This document shows, piece after piece, positions 15,241-22,852 of a stretch of 23,269 nt of DNA. This DNA comes from Bacteroidales bacterium. Lineage in GTDB: Bacteria > Bacteroidota > Bacteroidia > Bacteroidales > WCHB1-69. The first letter of the stretch is position 1. Each line of letters opens with the position of its first letter. A program made the position numbers and the translations under genes. Location: assembly GCA_031272415.1 (NCBI GenBank), contig JAISTU010000114.1, forward strand, positions 1 to 23,269. Reading direction: 5' to 3'. Under the pieces are notes generated by a model. The model saw only the letters and a list, made by a program, of their open reading frames with translations, was not told where the DNA came from and did no database searches.

Positions 15241-16001
15241 GCTTGCCTCCTTTTTCTTTTTACTATTTCTTTGATTATCAAATAGATAACAAACATGACC
15301 CCTAATGCGAGCAAAATCCATGAAAGTTCATGACTGTATTTATCTATCATATCCTTTTGACCATGTGCCAAAAAACCAAGCAATGCCAAAACAACATTCC
15401 AAATAAACGCTCCCAAAATGGTGAAACAAACAAAAGGAACTATTCTCATTTTTGCAACGCCGGCAGGAATAGAAATCAATTGGCGAACAACCGGCACCAA
15501 ACGCCCTATAAAAGTAGAACTATTGCCGTGCGCATTAAAATAATCCTCCGCTTTTTTGATTTTTTTGCCACTAAGTAGCAATAAATGACCTATTTTACTG
15601 TCTGCAAACCAATATATTACGGGACGTCCTAAAAAAAGTGCCAAAAAATAGTTAAATAAAGCCCCTATCAATGCCCCCAAAGTCGCAAATAGAACTACTA
15701 AAAAGACATTCAATAAATTATGGTCGCTGATGTGCAAAGAACTTTCAGGCAAACAAGCCGTATATGCCGCCGGCGGTACCACAACTTCAGATGGAAGTGG
15801 TATAAATGAACTCTCAACCGCCATCAACAGCGTAATAGAACCATAATTTAAATGTTCTGTGTACCAATCAATTACATGCGAAAGAACAGATTTATCCTCT
15901 TCAATATTTGTCGGTACATTTTTTGTGCTATCTATAATATTCTGACTATCAACATGATAGAACAAAATCATTCCTATACATATACAAATAACTTTTTTCA
16001 T
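15237..16001 (-). CDS. DedA family (VTT domain) membrane protein
   Basis: DedA proteins are inner-membrane proteins; some members flip undecaprenyl phosphate or phospholipids. The 254-residue product has an N-terminal hydrophobic stretch resembling a signal sequence, a loop (residues 18-50), then the re-entrant motif ESSFIPLPSEVVVPP (63-77) and the conserved FIGRLVPVVRQLISIPAG (164-181) with R167 and R173. Two to three further membrane segments follow, and the protein ends in Lys/Arg. It begins 13 bases after the hutH stop with no Shine-Dalgarno site and ends in an ATGA overlap with the DUF3990 gene. It may be a transporter serving the hut genes or simply a neighbour; the substrate is not readable. 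Confidence 0.9.
   Translation of the reverse strand: MKKVICICIGMILFYHVDSQNIIDSTKNVPTNIEEDKSVLSHVIDWYTEHLNYGSITLLMAVESSFIPLPSEVVVPPAAYTACLPESSLHISDHNLLNVFLVVLFATLGALIGALFNYFLALFLGRPVIYWFADSKIGHLLLLSGKKIKKAEDYFNAHGNSSTFIGRLVPVVRQLISIPAGVAKMRIVPFVCFTILGAFIWNVVLALLGFLAHGQKDMIDKYSHELSWILLALGVMFVIYLIIKEIVKRKRRQA
15246..15252 (-). promoter_or_regulatory. strong Shine-Dalgarno site of the DUF3990 gene
   Basis: AAGGAGG on the minus strand, 5 bases before ATG 15240 and inside the terminal Arg-Arg codons of DedA. It decides the start and contrasts with neighbouring genes that lack such sites. Confidence 0.85.
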
Positions 16002-16014
16002 AAAGCACTGTTAT

Positions 16015-17538
16015 TCAATGAGAGTTATCAATAGACTCAACCAGCAAACGTAAGATTTTGAGTGTATTATCTATATATTCTTCCATGCAAACATCGTTTT
16101 CAATAAAAGGTACAATTGGGCGGAAATCTGCCAAAAACTCCTCCAAACAACTTGAGGTTTTCAATGGTCTGCGAAATTCTAAAGCCTGAGCAGCGGTCAA
16201 AAATTCTATTGCGAATATTTTCTCTAAATTTTTAATAATTCGGCTACATTTATTCGCCGCATTTGCCCCCATACTAACGTGATCTTCTTGCCCTTGTGAA
16301 GACGGTATGCTATCCACAGAGCAAGGAAAACAGAGCGATTTGTTTTCATTTACCAATGCAGCGGCGGTATATTGCGGTATCATAAAACCCGAATTTAGCC
16401 CCGGATTAGCAACCAAATAAGGCGGTAAATCATGCTTTCCATCTATCAATTGATAAATTCGCCTTTCGGATATATTCCCTAATTCAGATAACGCAATTGA
16501 CAGAAAATCAAACTGTAACGCCAACGGCTGTCCGTGAAAATTACCCGCAGAAATAATCTCATCCTCATCAGGAAAAATAGTCGGATTGTCTGTTACGGAA
16601 TTGATTTCTTTTTCAAAAACACTCATCGCATGATACAATGCTTCTTTGCTTGCACCATGTACTTGTGGCATACAACGAAATGAGTATGGGTCTTGTACTT
16701 GTTTTTTAGTCTGATGAGCAATTTGTGAATCTGAAAGTATTGTGCGAATATTTTCTGCACACTTCGCCTGTCCATCATGTGGTCGCAATCGGTGAATATT
16801 TTCTGAAAAAGGCTCAATTCTGCCGTCAAAAGCATCCAACGAAAGTGCGCCAGTCCAATCAGAAACCATACTTAATTCCCATGCTTTTTTCAATATACAA
16901 ACGCCCATCGCAGACATGTATTGTGTGCCGTTAATCAATGCCAAACTTTCTTTGGACTTCAAATGAATAGGCTGCCAACCAAACTCTTTATTTATTTCTG
17001 CTCCCGAATATAAATGATTTTTATATTCTACAAATCCCAGCCCTATCAAAGGCAAACATAAATGAGCCAAAGGCGCCAAATCACCTGATGCCCCCAAAGA
17101 ACCTTGCTCATATACAACAGGATTGATGTCATTGTTGTAAAAATCTATCAACCGCTCAACGGTCTCCAATTGCACCCCAGAATGTCCATAAGAAAGTGAT
17201 TGTATCTTCAACAGTAACATCATTTTAACTACTTTTTTATCTACCATTTCTCCCACTCCGCAGGCATGAGATTTGAGTAAATTTTCTTGTAATTTTTCTA
17301 AATCTTTTTCCGGAATAACAGTGTTGCACAAAGAACCAAAGCCTGTTGTTACACCGTAAATAGGCACTTTACTTTCTTTTATTTTTTTATCTAAATATTG
17401 TCTGCATTTTACAATTTTTTCCTTAGCCGTGTCCGATAATTCCAATTTATAATTACAATTCTCTTTTTCTACTAAAATGGAAAAAAGTTTCTCTATTGCC
17501 AATTTTTTATCCGATATTTTAAATATTTTTTCCCGCAT
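16015..17538 (-). CDS. hutH: histidine ammonia-lyase
   Basis: HutH deaminates histidine to urocanate, the first step of histidine catabolism. The 507-residue product has the Ala-Ser-Gly triad that forms the MIO electrophile (A150-S151-G152, in GSLGASGDLAPLAHL), the catalytic Tyr in YGVTTGFGSL (Y61), and the C-terminal substrate region with QGQEDHVSMGANAANK. I start it at ATG 17538: the longest frame to 17586 runs back through the -7 box, so it is not translated. It is the first gene of the minus-strand run and is followed by DedA after 13 bases. hutU and a formiminoglutamate-handling gene are absent from the window. Confidence 0.97.
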   Translation of the reverse strand: MREKIFKISDKKLAIEKLFSILVEKENCNYKLELSDTAKEKIVKCRQYLDKKIKESKVPIYGVTTGFGSLCNTVIPEKDLEKLQENLLKSHACGVGEMVDKKVVKMMLLLKIQSLSYGHSGVQLETVERLIDFYNNDINPVVYEQGSLGASGDLAPLAHLCLPLIGLGFVEYKNHLYSGAEINKEFGWQPIHLKSKESLALINGTQYMSAMGVCILKKAWELSMVSDWTGALSLDAFDGRIEPFSENIHRLRPHDGQAKCAENIRTILSDSQIAHQTKKQVQDPYSFRCMPQVHGASKEALYHAMSVFEKEINSVTDNPTIFPDEDEIISAGNFHGQPLALQFDFLSIALSELGNISERRIYQLIDGKHDLPPYLVANPGLNSGFMIPQYTAAALVNENKSLCFPCSVDSIPSSQGQEDHVSMGANAANKCSRIIKNLEKIFAIEFLTAAQALEFRRPLKTSSCLEEFLADFRPIVPFIENDVCMEEYIDNTLKILRLLVESIDNSH

Positions 17539-17564
17539 TTTTTTTATTAAATTTACAATAAATA

Positions 17565-17600
17565 CAAAGATACACAATTTTGTCAATTAAAAATTAAAAA
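17565..17600 (-). promoter_or_regulatory. promoter of the hutH run
   Basis: On the minus strand: TTTTTAATTTTTAATTGAC, then GTGTATCTTTG, with the -7 box at 17565-17572. It differs from the secA promoter at only two of 36 positions and faces away from it. The leader to ATG 17538 is about 20 nt. It probably drives all genes down to folK, since every spacing in the run is 13 bases or less. Confidence 0.8.
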
Positions 17601-17647
17601 ACCTTTTTTTTTTTCAGAGTGTAGATTTAGGATTTTAGATTTGTCTA

Positions 17648-17682
17648 TTTTTTTTGCATTTTCGCACCAAAACGTTCTAAAA
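17648..17682 (+). repeat. dispersed intergenic box (T-run, GCATTTT, then GTTCTAAAA), copy 2
   Basis: The same arrangement as at 86-119 and 22653-22688, here with CGCACC in the middle. It stands 17 bp before copy B of the 94-bp element, between two divergent promoters. Confidence 0.6.
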
Positions 17683-17698
17683 TTAGACAAAATTCTCT

Positions 17699-17792
17699 TG
17701 TCTGAACTTTGATTTTCACAAGATTTATAAGATTAGCAGGATTATAATAATCATATAAATCATTAAAATCATTACAATTCACAGTTCAGACA
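17699..17792 (-). repeat. 94-bp intergenic element, copy B (inverted)
   Basis: Bounded by TGTCTGAAC and GTTCAGACA, exactly 94 bp like the other two full copies. Read on the minus strand it aligns along its whole length with copy A, for example CCTGCTAATCTTATAAATCT. In that direction it is also preceded by TTTTTTGCAT. It lies in the divergent hutH/secA region, so it cannot be only a transcription terminator. Its stem has mismatches inside the first 18 positions. Confidence 0.85.
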
Positions 17793-17828
17793 ATGCAAAA
17801 AATCTCCACTCTACACTCTAAAAAAAAT

Positions 17829-17864
17829 TTTTTAATTTTTAATTGACAAAAAAGTGTATCTTTG
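17829..17864 (+). promoter_or_regulatory. promoter of secA
   Basis: TTTTTAATTTTTAATTGAC, then GTGTATCTTTG, with the -7 box at 17857-17864. The leader to ATG 17916 is about 45 nt. CTACACTCT at 17811-17819 lies just upstream and has an inverted counterpart (17616-17624) upstream of the hutH promoter. Confidence 0.82.
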
Positions 17865-17915
17865 TACGTTTGAATACATTTGGTAAGATAAAATATTAGA
17901 AAAAGATAAAATATA

Positions 17916-20900
17916 ATGGCAAATTTTTTACAGAAACTGTTAGGAACTAAGGCAGATAGAGATTTAAAAACTTTGAATCCTATCAAAGATGATATACTGG
18001 ATATTTATCCGGAGGTTGAAAAATTAAGCAATGACCAATTGCGGGCAAAAACATGGGAATTTAAACAAAAAATTGCCGATAAAATTGCCGATAAAGAAGA
18101 TGAAATTTTGCAAATTCGGACACAAATTGATGAAAATTATGATATGCCAATTGCAGAAAAAGAATCTTTGTACAAAGAAATTGACAAATTAGAAGATGAG
18201 ATTTACAAAATTTCGGAAGACGTTCTCAATGACATTTTACCGGAGGCTTTTGCGGTAATGAAAGAGACTGCAAGACGTTTCAAAGAAAATGATACTGTGA
18301 GAGTTACGGCTACTGATTTTGATAAAAATTTGGCAGCCACAATGGATTGCGTTAATATTGAAGGCAATGAAGCCGTTTTTGACAATGAATGGTTAGCAGG
18401 TGGCAATATGATTACGTGGGATATGTGTCATTATGATGTGCAGTTGATTGGCGGTGTGGTACTACATCAGGGAAAAATTGCGGAAATGGCAACAGGAGAA
18501 GGTAAAACGTTGGTGGCGACTTTGCCGGTATATCTTAATGCACTCACAGGCAAGGGAGTACATGTGGTTACGGTCAATGATTATTTGGCAAAGCGAGACA
18601 GTGAATGGATGGGAATGTTGTATCAATTTCACAATTTGAGTGTGGATTGCATTGATAAACACGAGCCTAATTCAGATGCACGCCGCAAAGCCTACGAAGC
18701 CGACATCACTTTTGGTACCAATAACGAATTTGGGTTTGATTATCTGAGGGATAATATGGCACGCAATCAATCGGAACTTGTACAACGAAAACATAATTAT
18801 GCCATTGTGGATGAGGTAGACTCGGTTTTGATTGATGATGCACGTACTCCTTTGATTATTTCGGGACCTACTCCCAAAGGTGACCAGCAGGATTTTGAAA
18901 AATATAAACCCATTGTGGAAAGGCTGTATAGTATTCAGCGTCAAATGGTTACAAATATATTGGCAGATGCAAAAGCCAAAATTGCTGCCGGAGACGAGAC
19001 CGAAGGAGGTAAATTGTTATTGCAAGCACATAGAGGTTTGCCAAAAAATAAGGCTTTGATTAAATATTTAAGTGAGCCGGGCATGAAACAATTGTTGCTC
19101 AAAACGGAAAATCTTTACATGGCTGAGCAAAATAAAAACATGCATTTGGTGGATAATGACCTCACGCCGGACGAAGATAAAAAAAATCAGCATATTCGCA
19201 AAGAAAATGATGAAAGAGCCTTGCGGGGCGAGCCTGAATTGGAGGAAAAAGAACTCGCATTCGGCAGATATGGACTCTATTTTGTGATTGATGAAAAATT
19301 AAATTCGGTAGATATTAAAGAGAGAGGTATAGAATTATTATCAAAAGACACCAATGAGGCGAAGTTTTTTGTGATTCCTGATGTTGGGGCTGAAATTGCC
19401 GAATTGGAAAAACAAAATTTAACAGCAGAGGAAAAGCAGGAGAAAAAAGCCGAAATTTACCGCATTTTTGCCATCGCTTCGGAACGCATTCACACTCTCA
19501 ATCAATTATTGAAAGCATACACAATGTTTGAAAGGGACGTTGAATATGTTATTTTGGACAACAAAGTAAAAATTGTAGATGAGCAGACAGGACGTATTAT
19601 GGAGGGTCGGCGTTACAGTGACGGTCTTCATCAAGCCATTGAAGCAAAGGAAAATGTAAAAGTAGAAGCCGCCACGCAAACCTATGCCACCATTACGTTG
19701 CAAAATTACTTCCGTATGTATCGCAAATTGGCGGGTATGACAGGAACCGCCGAAACAGAAGCGGGCGAGTTTTGGAATATATATAAATTGGACGTGGTTA
19801 CCATTCCTACCAATCGACCTGTGATACGCGATGACAAAGAAGATTTGGTCTATCGGACAAAGAGAGAAAAATATGCGGCAATTGTGGATGAGATTATCAA
19901 TTTGAACAAAGAAGGACGTCCTGTTTTGGTGGGAACAACGTCTGTTGAAACCTCCGAATTGATTAGCAAAATATTGACAGTGAGGCGAATAAAGCACAAT
20001 GTTTTGAATGCTAAACTTCACAAAAAGGAAGCCGATATTGTAGCCGAAGCCGGTCAATTGGGAGCAGTTACTATTGCCACCAACATGGCAGGACGTGGAA
20101 CGGACATCAAATTAGCCCCCAAGGTTCGGGAGTTGGGCGGTTTGGCGATTATTGGTACAGAAAGGCATGATTCGCGGCGTGTAGATAGGCAGTTACGCGG
20201 TCGTTCCGGTCGGCAAGGAGACCCCGGCAGTTCGCAATTTTTTGTTTCATTGGAAGATGATTTGATGCGACTTTTTGGCTCGGAACGCATTGCAAAAGTA
20301 ATGGATAGATTTGGCTTTAAAGAAGGTGAAGTCATTCAGCACAGCATGATTACCAACTCCATAGAGCGTGCTCAAAAGAAAGTGGAAGAGAACAACTTTG
20401 GCATCCGAAAAAGGCTGTTGGAATATGATGATGTAATGAATAAACAGCGTGAAAGTATTTACAGCAAACGAAGAAATGCACTTTTTGGTGATAAATTGTC
20501 CATTGATATTGCCCAAATGTTTGAAAATGTTTGTTTAGATATAGTTGAAACGAATGTGGAAAATCGTGATTATGAGGGATTTATAACCAATTCTATTTTA
20601 ACACTCGGCTATGAACCACAAATTGATGAGCAGACATTTTATCAACAAAAAAGTGAAATCATTGCGGCTCAAATGTATGAACAATCGCATGAAAATTATA
20701 AACAACGCATTTTAAAGATGTCAGAAAAAATGATGCCCATTATTCGCAGTGTAGAAGAAAATGAGGGACATCAATATCAAAATATAGCCATTCCGATTAC
20801 AGACGGCAACAAAACATTACAAATTATTGCCAATATGAAGCGTTGTTTGGAAAGTGGAGCCAGAGAAGTGGCACTTACAATAGAGAAAAATCTTACTCTT

Positions 20901-21302
20901 TCCGTTATTGACAATGCGTGGAAAGAGCATTTGCGAGAAATGGATGAACTCAAACAGTCCGTCCAAAATGCAACTTATGAGCAAAAAGACCCTTTGGTTA
21001 TCTATAAATTTGAGGGACATGATTTGTTTTATCAAATGTTAAACGGGATTTATAAAGAGGTGGTTTCATTTCTCAACAAGGGCAATATTCCGGTGCGAGA
21101 AGCGCAAAATGTACGAGAAGCACGTGTGCCTGTAAGTGATGCCAATAAATTGCGAACCGGACGTGAAGAAGTGGCTAATCAGCGTACTTCCGCCCCACAG
21201 CCAACACAACCTGTCAAAGTGGAAAAGAAAACAGGTAGAAATGAGCCTTGTCCATGCGGGAGTGGTAAAAAATATAAAAACTGTCACGGAAGAGGAGTGT
21301 AA
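17916..21302 (+). CDS. secA: preprotein translocase motor ATPase SecA
   Basis: SecA pushes unfolded preproteins through SecYEG using ATP. The 1128-residue product has Walker A TGEGKT at residues 193-198, the DEVD box at 299-302, the preprotein cross-linking region, the second ATPase domain (VTIATNMAGRGTDI and later RQLRGRSGRQGDPG), the helical scaffold, and a C-terminal SEC-C zinc site with C1112, C1114, C1123 and H1124. It is over 200 residues longer than the E. coli protein, mainly through a charged helical insertion near 55-100 and another near 345-452; similar extra segments are usual in Bacteroidota SecA. It has its own promoter. The secreted PKD protein gene follows after 21 bases. Confidence 0.98.
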   Translation: MANFLQKLLGTKADRDLKTLNPIKDDILDIYPEVEKLSNDQLRAKTWEFKQKIADKIADKEDEILQIRTQIDENYDMPIAEKESLYKEIDKLEDEIYKISEDVLNDILPEAFAVMKETARRFKENDTVRVTATDFDKNLAATMDCVNIEGNEAVFDNEWLAGGNMITWDMCHYDVQLIGGVVLHQGKIAEMATGEGKTLVATLPVYLNALTGKGVHVVTVNDYLAKRDSEWMGMLYQFHNLSVDCIDKHEPNSDARRKAYEADITFGTNNEFGFDYLRDNMARNQSELVQRKHNYAIVDEVDSVLIDDARTPLIISGPTPKGDQQDFEKYKPIVERLYSIQRQMVTNILADAKAKIAAGDETEGGKLLLQAHRGLPKNKALIKYLSEPGMKQLLLKTENLYMAEQNKNMHLVDNDLTPDEDKKNQHIRKENDERALRGEPELEEKELAFGRYGLYFVIDEKLNSVDIKERGIELLSKDTNEAKFFVIPDVGAEIAELEKQNLTAEEKQEKKAEIYRIFAIASERIHTLNQLLKAYTMFERDVEYVILDNKVKIVDEQTGRIMEGRRYSDGLHQAIEAKENVKVEAATQTYATITLQNYFRMYRKLAGMTGTAETEAGEFWNIYKLDVVTIPTNRPVIRDDKEDLVYRTKREKYAAIVDEIINLNKEGRPVLVGTTSVETSELISKILTVRRIKHNVLNAKLHKKEADIVAEAGQLGAVTIATNMAGRGTDIKLAPKVRELGGLAIIGTERHDSRRVDRQLRGRSGRQGDPGSSQFFVSLEDDLMRLFGSERIAKVMDRFGFKEGEVIQHSMITNSIERAQKKVEENNFGIRKRLLEYDDVMNKQRESIYSKRRNALFGDKLSIDIAQMFENVCLDIVETNVENRDYEGFITNSILTLGYEPQIDEQTFYQQKSEIIAAQMYEQSHENYKQRILKMSEKMMPIIRSVEENEGHQYQNIAIPITDGNKTLQIIANMKRCLESGAREVALTIEKNLTLSVIDNAWKEHLREMDELKQSVQNATYEQKDPLVIYKFEGHDLFYQMLNGIYKEVVSFLNKGNIPVREAQNVREARVPVSDANKLRTGREEVANQRTSAPQPTQPVKVEKKTGRNEPCPCGSGKKYKNCHGRGV

Positions 21303-21323
21303 ACACTTGAAAATCAACTTATT

Positions 21324-22613
21324 ATGAAATATTTTTTGTTCGTTTTTGTAATTTTTTTATCCGCTTATGCAAAAAGTCAAACGCTTTGTGATGATCCTTG
21401 CACACCTGATAATACCTGTTCGCCGAATGTAGAAAAAGGCGGTTATTGTCCTTATCCTGCGCCGGATGCAGTGGCGGGCGAATATTACGATGTTGTTTTG
21501 ACTGTTGTTGCTCCAAAATCGGGCGAGCATAATGGAACAACAGTAAATGTGGATTGCATCGATATTATTGCTATTGAGGGGCTACCGGAAGGAATTGTTT
21601 GGTGCAAAAGTACGGATAAATATGTATATAACCAGCCCGGTTGCTTGCATTTGACAGGCATTCCTACTCAAATTGGCTCTTTTCCATTGATTGTCAAGGT
21701 AAAAGCGACCGTTTTAGGATTTATAAAAGTGCCTGTTGAGGATAAAACATTAACATTGAATGTCATCAAATCCGAATTACCTACTGTTGATTTTGAAGCG
21801 GATGCTGTTTTGTCGAAAGTGTTTGATACTGTGCATTTTACAAGTAATACAGACAATGGTGTAACTCATTGGGAGTGGAATTTTGAAAATGGAAATCCAT
21901 CTATCAGCAATGCTACTCATCCGAGCGTGGTTTGGACTACACCCGGTCATTATACTGTTTCTTTGACGGTACATAATGCAAAAGGAGACAAAAAAATAGT
22001 CAAATATAACTATCTCAATATCAGTGATATAAATGAAAATTTAGCCCCTTTGTCGCAGATAAATGTGGCAAAAAGAACGGGTGTAATTGAGGAAATATTC
22101 ACATTTTCAGACAGTTGCACTGCTGATGTTACACAATGGACTGATGTAGAGGATTATACAACACATCAAATATTCTGTAACGAAGGTTTTGGAGAAACTT
22201 CAAAGCAATATTTTTGGACATTTGAAGGAGGTACGCCTCTGCACAGTATAGAGCAGAGACCGAAGGTATATTGGGAAAAAGCAGGTATTTATTCTGTCTC
22301 TTTAGCGGTCAGCAATGCCAACGGAACAGATGAGTTATATTTATCTAACTACATGACTATCAAGAACATAGATAGGTTAAAAGTATATCCTAATCCTGCG
22401 GGTAATTTTATTGTTGTGGAGGACAAACATATTGAGCGGATAGATATTTTTTCGCCCAACGGAGCAATGATTTTTTCAACACAAAGCCATTCTACTCACA
22501 ATGTAATAGAAACCGCCACCTTAGGCAAACAAACATTTTATTTTCTGAGAGTTACATACTCCAACGGCAACCAAATCAGCAGAATAATCCATTTGAAAAA
22601 AGAAAGAGAGTAA
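21324..22613 (+). CDS. secreted PKD-domain protein with type IX secretion sorting domain
   Basis: The 429-residue product has a signal peptide (about residues 1-18, ending AKS). A Cys-rich start (C22, C26, C32, C42) and an immunoglobulin-like domain (about 48-148, with LTGIPTQIGSFPLIVKV) follow. A PKD domain is near 153-234 (WEWNFENG...TPGHYTVSLTVHN) and a second, longer one near 245-347 (YFWTFEGGTP...AGIYSVSLAVSN). The C-terminal domain (353-425) with LKVYPNPAGNFI, IDIFSPNGAMI and YFLRVTYSNG is a type A sorting signal of the type IX system, which cleaves it and anchors or releases the protein at the cell surface. The binding target is unknown. It probably shares the secA transcript. Confidence 0.9.
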   Translation: MKYFLFVFVIFLSAYAKSQTLCDDPCTPDNTCSPNVEKGGYCPYPAPDAVAGEYYDVVLTVVAPKSGEHNGTTVNVDCIDIIAIEGLPEGIVWCKSTDKYVYNQPGCLHLTGIPTQIGSFPLIVKVKATVLGFIKVPVEDKTLTLNVIKSELPTVDFEADAVLSKVFDTVHFTSNTDNGVTHWEWNFENGNPSISNATHPSVVWTTPGHYTVSLTVHNAKGDKKIVKYNYLNISDINENLAPLSQINVAKRTGVIEEIFTFSDSCTADVTQWTDVEDYTTHQIFCNEGFGETSKQYFWTFEGGTPLHSIEQRPKVYWEKAGIYSVSLAVSNANGTDELYLSNYMTIKNIDRLKVYPNPAGNFIVVEDKHIERIDIFSPNGAMIFSTQSHSTHNVIETATLGKQTFYFLRVTYSNGNQISRIIHLKKERE

Positions 22614-22652
22614 GACAATTAAAAATAAGGTTGATTTGAATATTGCCCTATG

Positions 22653-22688
22653 TTTTTTTTGCATTTTTGGGAGAAATTTGTTCTAAAA
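22653..22688 (+). repeat. dispersed intergenic box (T-run, GCATTTT, then GTTCTAAAA), copy 3
   Basis: Run of T, GCATTTTTGGGAGAAATTTG and TTCTAAAA, closest to copy 1. It precedes copy C of the 94-bp element by 27 bp. Confidence 0.6.
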
Positions 22689-22714
22689 TCAGTGTTTTTG
22701 CCCTGCAATCCCCC

Positions 22715-22808
22715 TGTCTGAACTGTGATTTTGAATGATTTTTTTGATTTTTATGATTATTTTAATCCTGTTAATCATATAAATCTTATGAAAATCGTGG
22801 TTCAGACA
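22715..22808 (+). repeat. 94-bp intergenic element, copy C
   Basis: It begins TGTCTGAACTGTGATTTT and ends AAAATCGTGGTTCAGACA. The 18-bp stem has three adjacent non-Watson-Crick positions, and all three are U-G or G-U pairs in the plus-strand RNA. It lies between convergent genes, the PKD protein and the SPASM maturase. Confidence 0.85.
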
Positions 22809-22814
22809 ATACAA

Positions 22815-22842
22815 GTAAAGACGGAGCATGCACCGTCTCTAC
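22815..22842. repeat. 28-bp near-perfect palindrome
   Basis: GTAAAGACGGAGCATGC followed by ACCGTCTCTAC: the arms pair except at two positions around a GCATGC centre. It lies between convergent genes, 10 bases after the stop codon of the maturase gene. A bidirectional terminator is possible, but no T-run follows on either side, so it may instead be a REP-like or protein-binding palindrome. It is followed on the plus side by tandem CTACACT units (22840-22855). Confidence 0.7.
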
Positions 22843-22852
22843 ACTCTACACT

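Noticed and set aside
19506..20057. 183-codon open frame on the minus strand
   Set aside because: It lies wholly within secA in antisense; the secA protein is complete and well conserved there, and the antisense product resembles nothing I recognise.
22815..22842. Rho-independent terminator
   Set aside because: The stem is good, but no T-run follows on either strand, so it is recorded only as a palindrome.
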